Translations under genes and position numbers: made by a program | Assembly (NCBI RefSeq): GCF_016642265.1 | Contig: NZ_MRXX01000003.1 | Location: 109,840 to 149,313, forward strand | Direction: 5' to 3' | Origin: Streptococcus lactarius | GTDB lineage: Bacteria > Bacillota > Bacilli > Lactobacillales > Streptococcaceae | DNA: 39,474 nt | Notes under the pieces: generated by a model | The model's input: only the letters and a program-made list of their open reading frames with translations | Database searches by the model: none | Told to the model about the DNA's origin: nothing | Shown: positions 6,939-14,720 of the stretch, piece after piece | Position numbering within the stretch: position 1 is the stretch's first letter | Layout: each line of letters begins with the position of its first letter

Positions 6939-8934
6939 ATTAACAAGTAAATTGGCACTTTCTAATCTCAAACAAAACCGCAAGCTCTATTACCCCTTTG
7001 CTTTGTCCGTCATTTTAACAACCATGATCCTCTATAGCTTTATCGCCCTGGCAACGACCCCTCATTTAGAGGTTTCTTACGGAGGACGAACGGCAAGATC
7101 TGTTCTTGGTTTTGGCAGTTTCGTTGTCCAGCTGGTCGTCATCATTTTGGTGGCTTATGCCAATGGCTATGTCATGAAAAATCGTTCCAAAGAACTGGGA
7201 CTCTACAGTGTTTTGGGGATGGAGAAGAAGCACCTCCTCGTCATGACCTTATGGGAATTGCTTTTCTTCTATATCCTTACGGTTGGCGCAGGACTGGGCT
7301 TGGGACTCTTGTTTGATCGCTTGATTTTTGCCCTCCTCTTAAAATGTATGGGGCTTCCAGTCGTCATTCAATCAACCTTCCAGATAGGGGCTGTGTTTAA
7401 GACTTTGTTAGGATTAGCTATTGCTTTTGGCCTCATTCTCTTGTTGAATTCTTTCCGCCTCATGCGCTACAGTTCCCTCCACCTCATGCAACAAAAGAAA
7501 GCAGGCGAGAAGAAAGGACGCTTCTTGCTGGTCCAAACTCTTTTAGGACTAGGACTCTTAGGAATTGCTTTCTATTTAGCGCTAACAGCAGAGCGTCCGG
7601 TTGCGGCGGTTCAAGGATTCTTTATTGCCGTCATCTTGGTCATTCTAGCGACCTATCTCTTATTTAACGCAGGATCCATTACCTTCTTAAGAATGCTCAA
7701 AGGTCGGAAATCCTACTATTACAAGCCGGAGAATTTTATATCCGTCTCTAACTTAATAGCTCGGATGAGAAAAAATGCAACAGGTCTTGCGACCATTAGT
7801 ATTCTATCCACCATGGTCTTGGTCACCTTAACCGGGTCGCTCAATCTCTTTATTGGAGGGCAGAATTACCTAGATACTATGTACCCTTCGGACTACAATA
7901 TTAGTGTGGGGCATATGACTTCAGAAGCTGAAACAGAACCAGTTATTGAGGAGGTTCAAGCCCAAATTAAGAAAATAGCTGATGCGACACATCTATCAGA
8001 TTATCAAGTGACTCAGACAACATACTGGTCGGCTGAAATTCGAAAGATTGATGGAAAGGTCTTAGAGGTGAATGACCAGTCCACTCCAGCAACTGGTCAG
8101 GAGTTAAAGACAGAAGGAGTGGTCAACTTTTTTGATCAGGCGACTTATGAGCAACTGACGGGTAAAAAAGTTGAGCTTGGCGAAAATGAAATCCTAGCCT
8201 ATGGTTATCACTATCCTGGAAGATTAGACTCGCAGTTAAAAATCAATGGGAAGACCTTCACGATTAAAGAAAAACTAAACTCCAATTTTATCCAAGGAAA
8301 ACTCCCTCAAGCCGACCTGTTTCAACACCAAATGGGCTTGTACCTTGTCCTCCCTGACTTGAACCAACTGGGACTAAAAATTGATAAAAATTTGGAATTC
8401 TCTATTAGTGCTAAAAATAAAGAAAACCAAGATTTTATAGCTGGAATGGCCAGAGAGCTTAATTCGACAGACAAAATGAGTCAATATGGTGCGACTTTGT
8501 TTGGTGGGGTTGATCGATACAGCATGGAGAAGGAGTGGCGTGAATCAGCAGGGACCATCCTCTTTATTGGAGTTTTCCTATCTGTGATCTTTCTTTTGGC
8601 TACGGTTCTCGTCATTTACTACAAGCAGATTTCAGAAGGCTATGAGGACCGGGAAAATTTTGTGATCTTGCAACAAGTAGGATTGGACCAAAAGCAAACG
8701 TCCACCACGATTCGCAAACAGATTCTCACCGTCTTTTTCCTTCCATTATTCTTTTCCTTCCTCTACCTAGGAGTAGCCTACAAGATGATCGCAAAGATCG
8801 TTGCTCTCTTAGGAGCGAACAATGCGGGCTTGGTCCTTCAAACGACTCTGTCTATCTGCGCTGTCTTTTTCATCTCCTATATTCTCGTCTTTCTTCTGAC
8901 TTCTAGAAGTTATCGCAAGATTGTCGTGAGATAG
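6931..8934 (+). CDS. BceB-type ABC transporter permease (peptide-antibiotic resistance)
   Basis: This 667-residue permease has the BceB layout: FtsX-like transmembrane segments, about ten in total by hydropathy. A large extracellular domain, roughly residues 315-535, lies between helices VII and VIII and contains NYLDTMYPSDYNIS and a long hydrophilic stretch. The RSKELGLYSVLGMEKKHL motif after the second helix is the FtsX-family coupling region contacting the ATPase. It is repeated in altered form near the C-terminus (YEDRENFVILQQVGLDQKQ). The extracellular domain is the sensing part in characterised homologues. It overlaps bceA-like by 8 bases. The length is normal for the family. Confidence 0.9.
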   Translation: MFKLTSKLALSNLKQNRKLYYPFALSVILTTMILYSFIALATTPHLEVSYGGRTARSVLGFGSFVVQLVVIILVAYANGYVMKNRSKELGLYSVLGMEKKHLLVMTLWELLFFYILTVGAGLGLGLLFDRLIFALLLKCMGLPVVIQSTFQIGAVFKTLLGLAIAFGLILLLNSFRLMRYSSLHLMQQKKAGEKKGRFLLVQTLLGLGLLGIAFYLALTAERPVAAVQGFFIAVILVILATYLLFNAGSITFLRMLKGRKSYYYKPENFISVSNLIARMRKNATGLATISILSTMVLVTLTGSLNLFIGGQNYLDTMYPSDYNISVGHMTSEAETEPVIEEVQAQIKKIADATHLSDYQVTQTTYWSAEIRKIDGKVLEVNDQSTPATGQELKTEGVVNFFDQATYEQLTGKKVELGENEILAYGYHYPGRLDSQLKINGKTFTIKEKLNSNFIQGKLPQADLFQHQMGLYLVLPDLNQLGLKIDKNLEFSISAKNKENQDFIAGMARELNSTDKMSQYGATLFGGVDRYSMEKEWRESAGTILFIGVFLSVIFLLATVLVIYYKQISEGYEDRENFVILQQVGLDQKQTSTTIRKQILTVFFLPLFFSFLYLGVAYKMIAKIVALLGANNAGLVLQTTLSICAVFFISYILVFLLTSRSYRKIVVR

Positions 8935-8993
8935 CATTTGATACGATCGAAGCTTAGGAAAATAGGTGAAAAAGAGATCACCTGAAATACTGT

Positions 8994-9037
8994 TTCAATC
9001 AAAAACACCGAGGAGATCCCCGGTGTTTTTGATTGAA
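8994..9037. terminator. Strong bidirectional terminator after the BceAB-type operon
   Basis: A 17-bp perfect stem (8994-9010 with 9021-9037) contains T5 and A5 tracts, with a ten-base loop. Its core AACACCGAGGA...TCCCCGGTGTT recurs in the hairpin at 9306-9344. Confidence 0.85.
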
Positions 9038-9052
9038 GACGAAGTCATCTTA

Positions 9053-9214
9053 GAAACTTCCCTTAGGTGAGTACGGACGTTAGGTGAAATTATCCAGTGG
9101 ATGATTTCAGCAATCCAGTAAGTTCCATGACTTAGTTTTGAACCTAAAGTTTCAAAACTCCCGAGTGCTAGAAACAATAGTGTTTCTAGCACTTTTCTCA
9201 CGGCGGAAAGTTTC
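9053..9214 (+). ncRNA. Unrecognised structured intergenic element, copy 1
   Basis: This 162-nt element is closed by GAAACTTCCC (9053-9062) pairing, one mismatch, with GGAAAGTTTC (9205-9214), then by GTGAG (9067-9071) with CTCAC (9197-9201). Inside are three hairpins: 9086-9095/9099-9108 (one G-T pair), 9134-9142/9151-9159 (9 bp) and 9164-9175/9182-9193 (12 bp). A second copy at 17311-17448 preserves the plan with compensatory changes. The orientation is unproven, because hairpins look alike on both strands. It may be a structured RNA or a small mobile repeat. I do not recognise a known RNA family. Confidence 0.55.
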
Positions 9215-9305
9215 AGTGTATGATTGAATGAGCCTAATTGGATGTATTATCTTAATTCTTTATATATTCCTAACTTGTTCTATATAAAGAAACAATTTGT
9301 CTACA

Positions 9306-9344
9306 TTTTAAAACACCGAGGATGTAATCCCCGGTGTTTTAAAA
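9306..9344 (-). terminator. Terminator of the OppA-type lipoprotein gene
   Basis: TTTTAAAACACCG (9306-9318) pairs with CGGTGTTTTAAAA (9332-9344) just past the stop codon. On the minus strand it ends in a T-rich run. The core sequence is shared with the terminator at 8994-9037. Confidence 0.85.
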
Positions 9345-9349
9345 CGTGA

Positions 9350-11314
9350 TTATTTCACGTGTTTTGCAAGATCTGCTTGAGCTTTCTTGTTTGACTCTGC
9401 TTTATCTTTGAGCCATTGTTTGTAAGCTTTTTCGTAGTCAGCAGTTGTAACGGTCTTATCTTGTACTTTCTTGTACTTGAAGTAGTTTGTATCTCCTTTA
9501 ATACCAACCAATGAATTTGGTGATGAGAATGGAGTTACTTTAGTGATAGATGGAACACCACCTTTAGAGTAGATAGGAAGAACAATTGCGTTTTCTGTCA
9601 ACCAAGCTTGTGCAGCAGCGTATTTTTCATAACGTTTATTGGTATCCAATTTTTCAGCATTTGCATCATCAAGCAATTGTTTGTATTCGTTCAAACCAAG
9701 TTTTTCGATAAGAGCTTGGTCTTTCTTAGGATCAAGACCCATACCAGTCAATGTTGGACCATCTACTGGGCTCAAAATGTCAAGGTAAGTAGAAGGGTCT
9801 TGGAAGTCAGGTCCCCAACCACCGATGTCTAAGTCAAAGTCTTTTTGTTCTGGTGATTGTGCAAAGTATGTAGCGTTGTCCGCATCATCAGTAGACAATT
9901 TTTGAACATCGATCACAACATTGTCTTTACCAAGGGCAGTTTCAATAGAGTTCTTCATTGAGTCTGCTTGTTGAACAATAGGGTTTGAAGATTGGTCAAC
10001 AACGTAGTCGATATGGATTGGGAATTGAACACCTTGTGATTGCAATGCAGCTTTTGCTTTTTCAAGTTCAGCTTTCGCTTTATCAGTGTTATGCAAGCTG
10101 TCTTGAGCATCGGCAAAGCTTACACCTTTCCATTCGTCTCCAGCTGTAGCAAGTTTTTCTTCGACGAGAGTACCGAAGTCTTTACCGTTTGCTTGCACAA
10201 ATGTTGGAGGAACAAGAAGGGAACGAAGAGTTTTCGTTGCTGCTTCTTTACCGTTTGATTGGGCACTGTATGAAGTTCTGTCCAAAGCAAAGTTCAATGC
10301 TTGACGGAAGTCTTTGTTTTGAAGAGCTGTCTTAGTGCTATTCTTTTGTTCGTCAGATTTCTTTGAAGTGTGACCGTAGTTTTGACGGTTTACGTTGAAG
10401 TAAGCATAGTATACAGTAGCATCTTGTTGAGTATAGATAATGTTATCTTTGAATTTCTTTTGGATTGTACTGTATGTAGAGCTTGTAGGGAAGAGACGAG
10501 CAGAAGTTAAGTTACCGTCTGAGAAGTTACGAGCAAGATAGTCTTGGTCTGATCCATCGAAGTAAGTCAATTTGACAGTGTCGATGTGAACATTTTTCTT
10601 GTCGTAGTAGTTAGGGTTTTTGTCCAACTCAATTTGTGATTTTGAAGTGAAGGACTTCATAATGTATGGACCGTTGTAGAGGATTCCTGTTGGTTTCACG
10701 CTACCAAAGTCTTTACCAGCTGATTCAAGGAATTTCGCATTAACTGGCATCATAGTAGAAGTCGTCAATTTAGAATTCCAGAATGATTCTGGTTGGTTCA
10801 AAGTGTATTGAAGAGTATGATCGTCAACGGCTTTGACACCAACTGTTGAGAAGTCTTTAGTCTTACCATTTACGTAGTCATCCAATCCTTTGACAGAATT
10901 TTGAACCAAGTAAAGGGCGTCAGATTTTTTATCTGCAACGTATTTAAGAGAAGTAACGAAGTCTTTTGCAGTTACATCTGCGTATTCGTTTCCTTCTGAG
11001 TCATACCACTTCGCATCTTTACGAAGCTTGTAGGTATAAGTCAAACCGTCTTTAGAAACAGACCAGTCTTCCGCAAGGGCAGGAATCAAGTTACCATATT
11101 GGTCATTTTCGAACAAACCATCAACCAAGTTAGTAGTGATATCACTAGTTGTTGAACGGTTTGAAGTCAAATAATTCAAGGTATCAGGGTCAGTACTATA
11201 AACATATTTATAGGTTGTCCCATTTGATGAATTAGAAGATGAACCACAAGCAGCAAGGAAAAGTGTTGATGCTGCGGCTACACCTGCTAAGAGAGCAAGC
11301 TTAGATTTTTTCAT
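9350..11314 (-). CDS. Oligopeptide-binding lipoprotein (OppA/AmiA/AliA family)
   Basis: This 654-residue extracellular solute-binding protein is of family 5 (SBP_bac_5). The signal peptide MKKSKLALLAGVAAAST ends at a lipobox LAAC. Typical family segments include a TLNYLTSNRSTTSDI peptide-site start, LAEDWSVSKDGLTYTYKLRKDAKW and a C-terminal QAWLTENAIVLPIYSKGG. It captures short peptides outside the cell and passes them to an oligopeptide permease. No permease or ATPase gene is nearby, so it is probably an orphan binding protein feeding the Ami/Opp complex, like AliA and AliB of pneumococcus. I chose ATG 11314 over an upstream in-frame ATG because AAAAGGAG precedes it and it begins the signal. 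Peptide specificity is unknown. Confidence 0.9.
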   Translation of the reverse strand: MKKSKLALLAGVAAASTLFLAACGSSSNSSNGTTYKYVYSTDPDTLNYLTSNRSTTSDITTNLVDGLFENDQYGNLIPALAEDWSVSKDGLTYTYKLRKDAKWYDSEGNEYADVTAKDFVTSLKYVADKKSDALYLVQNSVKGLDDYVNGKTKDFSTVGVKAVDDHTLQYTLNQPESFWNSKLTTSTMMPVNAKFLESAGKDFGSVKPTGILYNGPYIMKSFTSKSQIELDKNPNYYDKKNVHIDTVKLTYFDGSDQDYLARNFSDGNLTSARLFPTSSTYSTIQKKFKDNIIYTQQDATVYYAYFNVNRQNYGHTSKKSDEQKNSTKTALQNKDFRQALNFALDRTSYSAQSNGKEAATKTLRSLLVPPTFVQANGKDFGTLVEEKLATAGDEWKGVSFADAQDSLHNTDKAKAELEKAKAALQSQGVQFPIHIDYVVDQSSNPIVQQADSMKNSIETALGKDNVVIDVQKLSTDDADNATYFAQSPEQKDFDLDIGGWGPDFQDPSTYLDILSPVDGPTLTGMGLDPKKDQALIEKLGLNEYKQLLDDANAEKLDTNKRYEKYAAAQAWLTENAIVLPIYSKGGVPSITKVTPFSSPNSLVGIKGDTNYFKYKKVQDKTVTTADYEKAYKQWLKDKAESNKKAQADLAKHVK

Positions 11315-11483
11315 ATTCACAACTCCTTTTGAATAATTACGTTTATTATACTCCAATCAATTGCCAAAATAAAGTGTTTTTTGTACTTTTTTTGTATATT
11401 TACACACTTGAGGGCTGGAAAGCCTTTATTTTAAGGCATTTTTAAGGATTCAAAAAATTTTAAAAAATTTTTTACTATTATGC

Positions 11484-11512
11484 TTTACATACTAGTTAAG
11501 AAAGAGTATACT
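11484..11512 (+). promoter_or_regulatory. Promoter of the PadR operon
   Basis: TTTACA (11484-11489), a spacer of exactly 17 bp and TATACT (11507-11512), about 60 bp upstream of the padR start. It is overlapped by a candidate PadR operator. Confidence 0.75.
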
Positions 11513-11534
11513 AATAGTGAAAAGACTAGTATGT
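11487..11534 (+). promoter_or_regulatory. Candidate PadR operator (inverted repeat flanking the promoter)
   Basis: ACATACTAGT at 11487-11496 overlaps the -35, and its exact reverse complement ACTAGTATGT lies at 11525-11534 just past the start site. A further ACTAGT follows at 11542-11547. PadR family regulators bind ATACT/AGTAT-type palindromes. Autorepression is therefore likely but inferred. Confidence 0.65.
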
Positions 11535-11573
11535 AAAACAAACTAGTAAGGTAGTAAAAAAGAGGTGAGAAGG

Positions 11574-11891
11574 ATGAAAGAGTCCCAATTATTAAAGGGA
11601 GTCTTGGAGGGCTGTGTGCTTGAGATTATTTCCAAAAAGCCCATTTATGGTTATGAATTGATCCAAAGTCTCAAAGAGATGGGATTTGATAAGATTGTCG
11701 CGGGGACTATTTATCCCTTGCTTCAAAAATTAGAAAAACAAGGGATTATTCATGGGGAAATGAGGCCGTCTCCAGATGGTCCCGATCGCAAATATTTTTC
11801 ACTGAGTAATGCTGGGAAAGAGCGCTTAGGGGAATTTTGGGACCAGTGGCAGGAGTTAGTCACAAAAGTAGACCGTATCAGGAAGGAGTGA
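11574..11891 (+). CDS. PadR family transcriptional regulator
   Basis: This 105-residue winged-helix protein is of the PadR family, a homodimeric DNA-binding repressor. The N-terminal MKESQLLKGVLEGCVLEII and the segment KPIYGYELIQSL match the family's first helices. GTIYPLLQKLEKQGII is the recognition helix, followed by the wing RKYFSLSNAGKERL and a short dimerisation helix. A GTG nine bases upstream is in frame, but the ATG at 11574 follows the purine-rich ribosome binding site better. It leads an operon with two membrane proteins, the usual PadR plus small membrane protein arrangement that responds to antimicrobials or envelope stress in other Firmicutes. Confidence 0.9.
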   Translation: MKESQLLKGVLEGCVLEIISKKPIYGYELIQSLKEMGFDKIVAGTIYPLLQKLEKQGIIHGEMRPSPDGPDRKYFSLSNAGKERLGEFWDQWQELVTKVDRIRKE

Positions 11892-11896
11892 GAAAG

Positions 11897-12697
11897 ATGG
11901 TAGAAAGTTATACAGAAAAAATGTCAAACGAATTGATGCATCTAAATAAGGACGATCAAGCCTATATGAAGAAAATGGTGGCCTATATTGGGGCAAAGGC
12001 TTATTTTTATGATGATGAAGCACTCGGTGAACAGCTCTACAATATGGTTTGCGACCTAAAAGTTGCTGAGAAAGAAGGCATTCGAGCAGTGGATTATTTC
12101 GGAAAGGATCCACGGGCGATGGTAGATCAAGTGCTTGCTGAGTTACCTAAACGCTCTTTAGGATCTTATGTGGGACTCGTCTTCTTACTTGGAGTGATCT
12201 TGGTTGGCATGCGTTATTTAATGGATTTTACCTGGATGATGCCACTGAAAATTCAACCTTTAACATATGTTGTCATTCTACTCAATTTCTTGGTATTCAG
12301 TCAGTTCATCATGTGGCTTTGGTCCAAACAGAGCTATGGAGAAATGAAGTGGCCTTGGGCTGCTTTTATCAGTGTGATCAGCCTGATGGTGTTTCTGAAC
12401 ATCGTCCGACTATTTTCGATCAATTTTGGCCACATTGGGAGTCTCTTCTTATCAGATGGTTGGGGGATTGCTCTTGCTGTCCTAGTCCTCCTTGGATTTG
12501 CAGTTATGGCTTATAGAAGCAGGAATCGACTGATGACGAGTCTACTAGTCATGGGTCTGACTTTCCTAATTACAGGATGCTGGATTCGTCTTGTGAATCA
12601 GGGAACTGCTCACTTATTAGGCTGGCTACTCCCTCTTATAGGACTAGCCCTGTTCCTCCTTGTATTTCGTCTCCAAAGAAAGGGGAAAGCAATATGA
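11897..12697 (+). CDS. PadR-associated membrane protein (DUF1048/DUF1129-like), paralogue 1
   Basis: This is a 266-residue protein. The N-terminal cytoplasmic domain of about 105 residues has YTEKMSNELMHLNKDDQAYMKKM at its start and VDYFGKDPRAMVDQVL near its end, the pattern of domains found next to PadR regulators (DUF1048, DUF1129 and HAAS types). It is followed by about six hydrophobic helices. It starts five bases after the padR stop and its stop overlaps the next gene by four bases (ATGA). The soluble domain plausibly senses or binds a partner while the C-terminal part sits in the membrane. The exact family assignment is uncertain and no enzyme motif is visible. Confidence 0.65.
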   Translation: MVESYTEKMSNELMHLNKDDQAYMKKMVAYIGAKAYFYDDEALGEQLYNMVCDLKVAEKEGIRAVDYFGKDPRAMVDQVLAELPKRSLGSYVGLVFLLGVILVGMRYLMDFTWMMPLKIQPLTYVVILLNFLVFSQFIMWLWSKQSYGEMKWPWAAFISVISLMVFLNIVRLFSINFGHIGSLFLSDGWGIALAVLVLLGFAVMAYRSRNRLMTSLLVMGLTFLITGCWIRLVNQGTAHLLGWLLPLIGLALFLLVFRLQRKGKAI

Positions 12698-13524
12698 CAT
12701 CAGCTATTTATTATGGAGAAACGCAGGCTTTGGTTGAAACCTTTAGCCAGGAGGACCAAGCTTATTTCCAAGATCTCTGGGATTATTTCAATTTCGCCGG
12801 TTTCTTATATGAGGAGAAAGCTTTAAGAGAGCAGGTCTATAATCTGGCGCTAGATTTTTCGCAAGCAAGTGGGGATGGATTGACAGCGACGGACTATTTT
12901 GGACAGGATCCCAAGGGAATGGCAGACCAAATCCTAGAGAATATGCCCAAAGAATCCACGCGATCTGTTCTAAAATATGGTGCAATCGTCTCAGGAATAG
13001 TCATTTTTTATCGCCTCTTAAGTGATTTTGCTTCGCAAGCAGTTCTAGTTCTCAAGCCACTCGTCTATCTAACGGATAGTATTTTAGGTATTTTAGCCGT
13101 TGGTCTACTCTTCTATCTCCTTCGTCGCCTCATTTTTGCAGAAGAGAAGTCAAAAAAAGCAATCTATGTGGCAGTCGTCCTCGTTCTGGGGATCTATTTT
13201 ATCAGTGAAATAGTAGGGGACCGTTTCTTGCCGGCTTTTGCCTGGTTGACGGTACCTAGTCCATGGGATACCTTTCTCATAACAGGTGCTTCTGCAGGAC
13301 TTATCCTGTGGCAGTGGAAAGAAGAGTTTGCTCGTGCCTTCATCTTTCCTATTCTGTCCTTCTTAGTAGTGGGATTTTTGCATCGCTGGACTTTGGCACA
13401 AGGGATTCAGAATTCTACCATGACCGTGATCCTGCCTACGGTAATCATTGTTATGGGATTGATGATTTACTATTGGTTCACGATTCGCGCTTTGAAAAAG
13501 AACAAGACAGAAAATGGTGAATAG
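12694..13524 (+). CDS. PadR-associated membrane protein, paralogue 2
   Basis: This 276-residue protein is a diverged tandem paralogue of the preceding one. Its N-terminal domain repeats the same landmarks in the same order: EDQAYFQDLWDYFNFAGFLYEEKALREQVYNL and TDYFGQDPKGMADQIL. Five or six hydrophobic helices follow. Paralogue 1 aligns as DDQAYMKKMVAYIGAKAYFYDDEALGEQ and VDYFGKDPRAMVDQVL. The start is the ATG of the ATGA overlap with paralogue 1, so the pair is translationally coupled. This suggests a heteromeric membrane pair made under PadR control. A role in envelope-stress protection is inferred from context only. Confidence 0.65.
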   Translation: MTSAIYYGETQALVETFSQEDQAYFQDLWDYFNFAGFLYEEKALREQVYNLALDFSQASGDGLTATDYFGQDPKGMADQILENMPKESTRSVLKYGAIVSGIVIFYRLLSDFASQAVLVLKPLVYLTDSILGILAVGLLFYLLRRLIFAEEKSKKAIYVAVVLVLGIYFISEIVGDRFLPAFAWLTVPSPWDTFLITGASAGLILWQWKEEFARAFIFPILSFLVVGFLHRWTLAQGIQNSTMTVILPTVIIVMGLMIYYWFTIRALKKNKTENGE

Positions 13525-13535
13525 CGTGAAAAGGG

Positions 13536-13713
13536 GGTTGGGACAAAAGTCCTAGCCTCTCAATTGTCTTTGGATTGTCGAGCAAGACGCAGTGGTTGAG
13601 TGGGCTCTACTACGCTGATTTCATCAGCTTTTACAGCCCTACTCAACTGTGCGGAGGTGGGACGACGAAATCGAATTCTAACGAATGACCGATTTCTGTC
13701 CCACTCTCTTTTT
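13536..13713. repeat. Dispersed streptococcal intergenic repeat, full copy
   Basis: This element of about 178 bp runs from GGTTGGGACAAAAGTCC to the T run after 13704. It holds nested hairpins: GTTGAGT/ACTCAAC around a GCTGAT-TTC-ATCAGC hairpin (13614-13628), then GTGGGAC (13657-13663) with GTCCCAC (13698-13704), followed by TCTCTTTTT. Its right part equals window positions 1-100, and a third copy begins in reverse at the window end. It supplies the terminator for the PadR operon. Confidence 0.85.
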
Positions 13714-13783
13714 CTGTTGAAAACCAACGAGCAAGCTTGATTTTTGTTATAATGAAAGTGAGTATAAATCAAAGGAGAAGATG

Positions 13784-14020
13784 ATGACATTTGAAGAAAT
13801 CTTACCGGGACTAAAGGCAAAAAAGAAATATGTGCGAACTGGTTGGGGCGGAGCAGAGAACTATGTCCAATTGTTTGATACCATCGAGCAAAATGGAGTG
13901 GCTCTAGAAGTGACGCCTTATTTCCTCATCAACGTCTCTGGTGAAGGCGAAGGATTTTCCATGTGGAGTCCAACCCCTTGTGATGTCTTAGCGACAGATT
14001 GGGTGGAAGTCCATGACTAA
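13784..14020 (+). CDS. DUF2829 (Tad2-like) small protein
   Basis: This 78-residue protein matches the DUF2829 pattern. The N-terminus FEEILPGLKAKKKYVRTGW corresponds to the family's F-x-E-A-L-x-x-L-K-x-G-x-x-x-x-R-x-G-W. A YVQL strand follows, and the family's C-terminal box appears as SMWSPTPCDVLATDWVEV. DUF2829 contains Tad2, a phage protein that sequesters the cyclic ADP-ribose-type signal of Thoeris immunity. Many chromosomal members are uncharacterised. ATG 13784 has better spacing from AAAGGAG than the ATG at 13781. A TATAAT at 13748-13753 may be its -10. It overlaps the SDR gene by 8 bases. Confidence 0.8.
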   Translation: MTFEEILPGLKAKKKYVRTGWGGAENYVQLFDTIEQNGVALEVTPYFLINVSGEGEGFSMWSPTPCDVLATDWVEVHD

Positions 14021-14711
14021 ACGGGTCTTGATTACGGGCGTAAGCTCCGGGATTGGTCTGGCTCAAGCTCGCCTGTTTTTAGAAAAAGGTTATCAAGTTT
14101 ACGGAGTGGATCAGGCTGAAAAGCCTGACTTACTAGGAGACTTTCACTTTATACAACGTGATTTAACGCTTGACTTGGAACCTATTTTTGATTGGTGCCC
14201 TCAGGTGGATGTTTTGTGCAATACTGCTGGAGTTTTGGACGATTACAAACCCTTACTGGAACAATCTGCTCAAGAAATCCAAGAGATTTTCGAAATCAAT
14301 TACGTAACTCCGGTTGAGCTGACTCGCTATTATTTAATAAAAATGTTGGAACATAAAAAAGGAATCATCATCAATATGTGCTCCATTGCTTCTAGACTAG
14401 CAGGAGGTGGCGGTCACGCTTATACTTCCTCCAAGCATGCCCTTGCGGGATTTACCAAGCAGTTGGCCCTGGATTATGCAGAAACTGGCATTCAGGTCTT
14501 TGGCATCGCGCCAGGTGCAGTCAAAACTGGTATGACCGCAGCGGATTTTGAGCCAGGTGGTCTAGCAGATTGGGTAGCCAGTGAAACCCCCATCAAGCGC
14601 TGGATTGAGCCAGAGGAAGTAGCAGAAGTCAGTGTCTTTTTGGCTAGCGGGAAGGCATCCGCCATGCAAGGACAAATCCTGACGATTGACGGTGGCTGGA
14701 GTTTGAAGTAG
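14013..14711 (+). CDS. Short-chain dehydrogenase/reductase (3-oxoacyl-ACP-reductase-like)
   Basis: This is a 232-residue classical SDR. The NAD(P)-binding motif TGVSSGIG is at about residues 8-15, the CNTAG strand follows, and the catalytic Ser of MCSIASRLAGG and Y-T-S-S-K (YxxxK) are in place. The terminal GQILTIDGGWSLK is typical of the FabG-like group. Such enzymes reduce or oxidise carbonyl/hydroxyl groups with NAD(P)H. The substrate is not predictable, and essential FabG is expected in the fatty-acid locus elsewhere. It is translationally coupled to the DUF2829 gene upstream and followed after 9 bases by the NUDIX gene. Confidence 0.85.
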   Translation: MTKRVLITGVSSGIGLAQARLFLEKGYQVYGVDQAEKPDLLGDFHFIQRDLTLDLEPIFDWCPQVDVLCNTAGVLDDYKPLLEQSAQEIQEIFEINYVTPVELTRYYLIKMLEHKKGIIINMCSIASRLAGGGGHAYTSSKHALAGFTKQLALDYAETGIQVFGIAPGAVKTGMTAADFEPGGLADWVASETPIKRWIEPEEVAEVSVFLASGKASAMQGQILTIDGGWSLK

Positions 14712-14720
14712 GAGGATTTG

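Noticed and set aside
11456..11471. CodY-box-like AATTTTAAAAAATTT between the oppA-type gene and padR
   Set aside because: Three mismatches to the CodY consensus in a region that is almost all A and T, so chance is likely.
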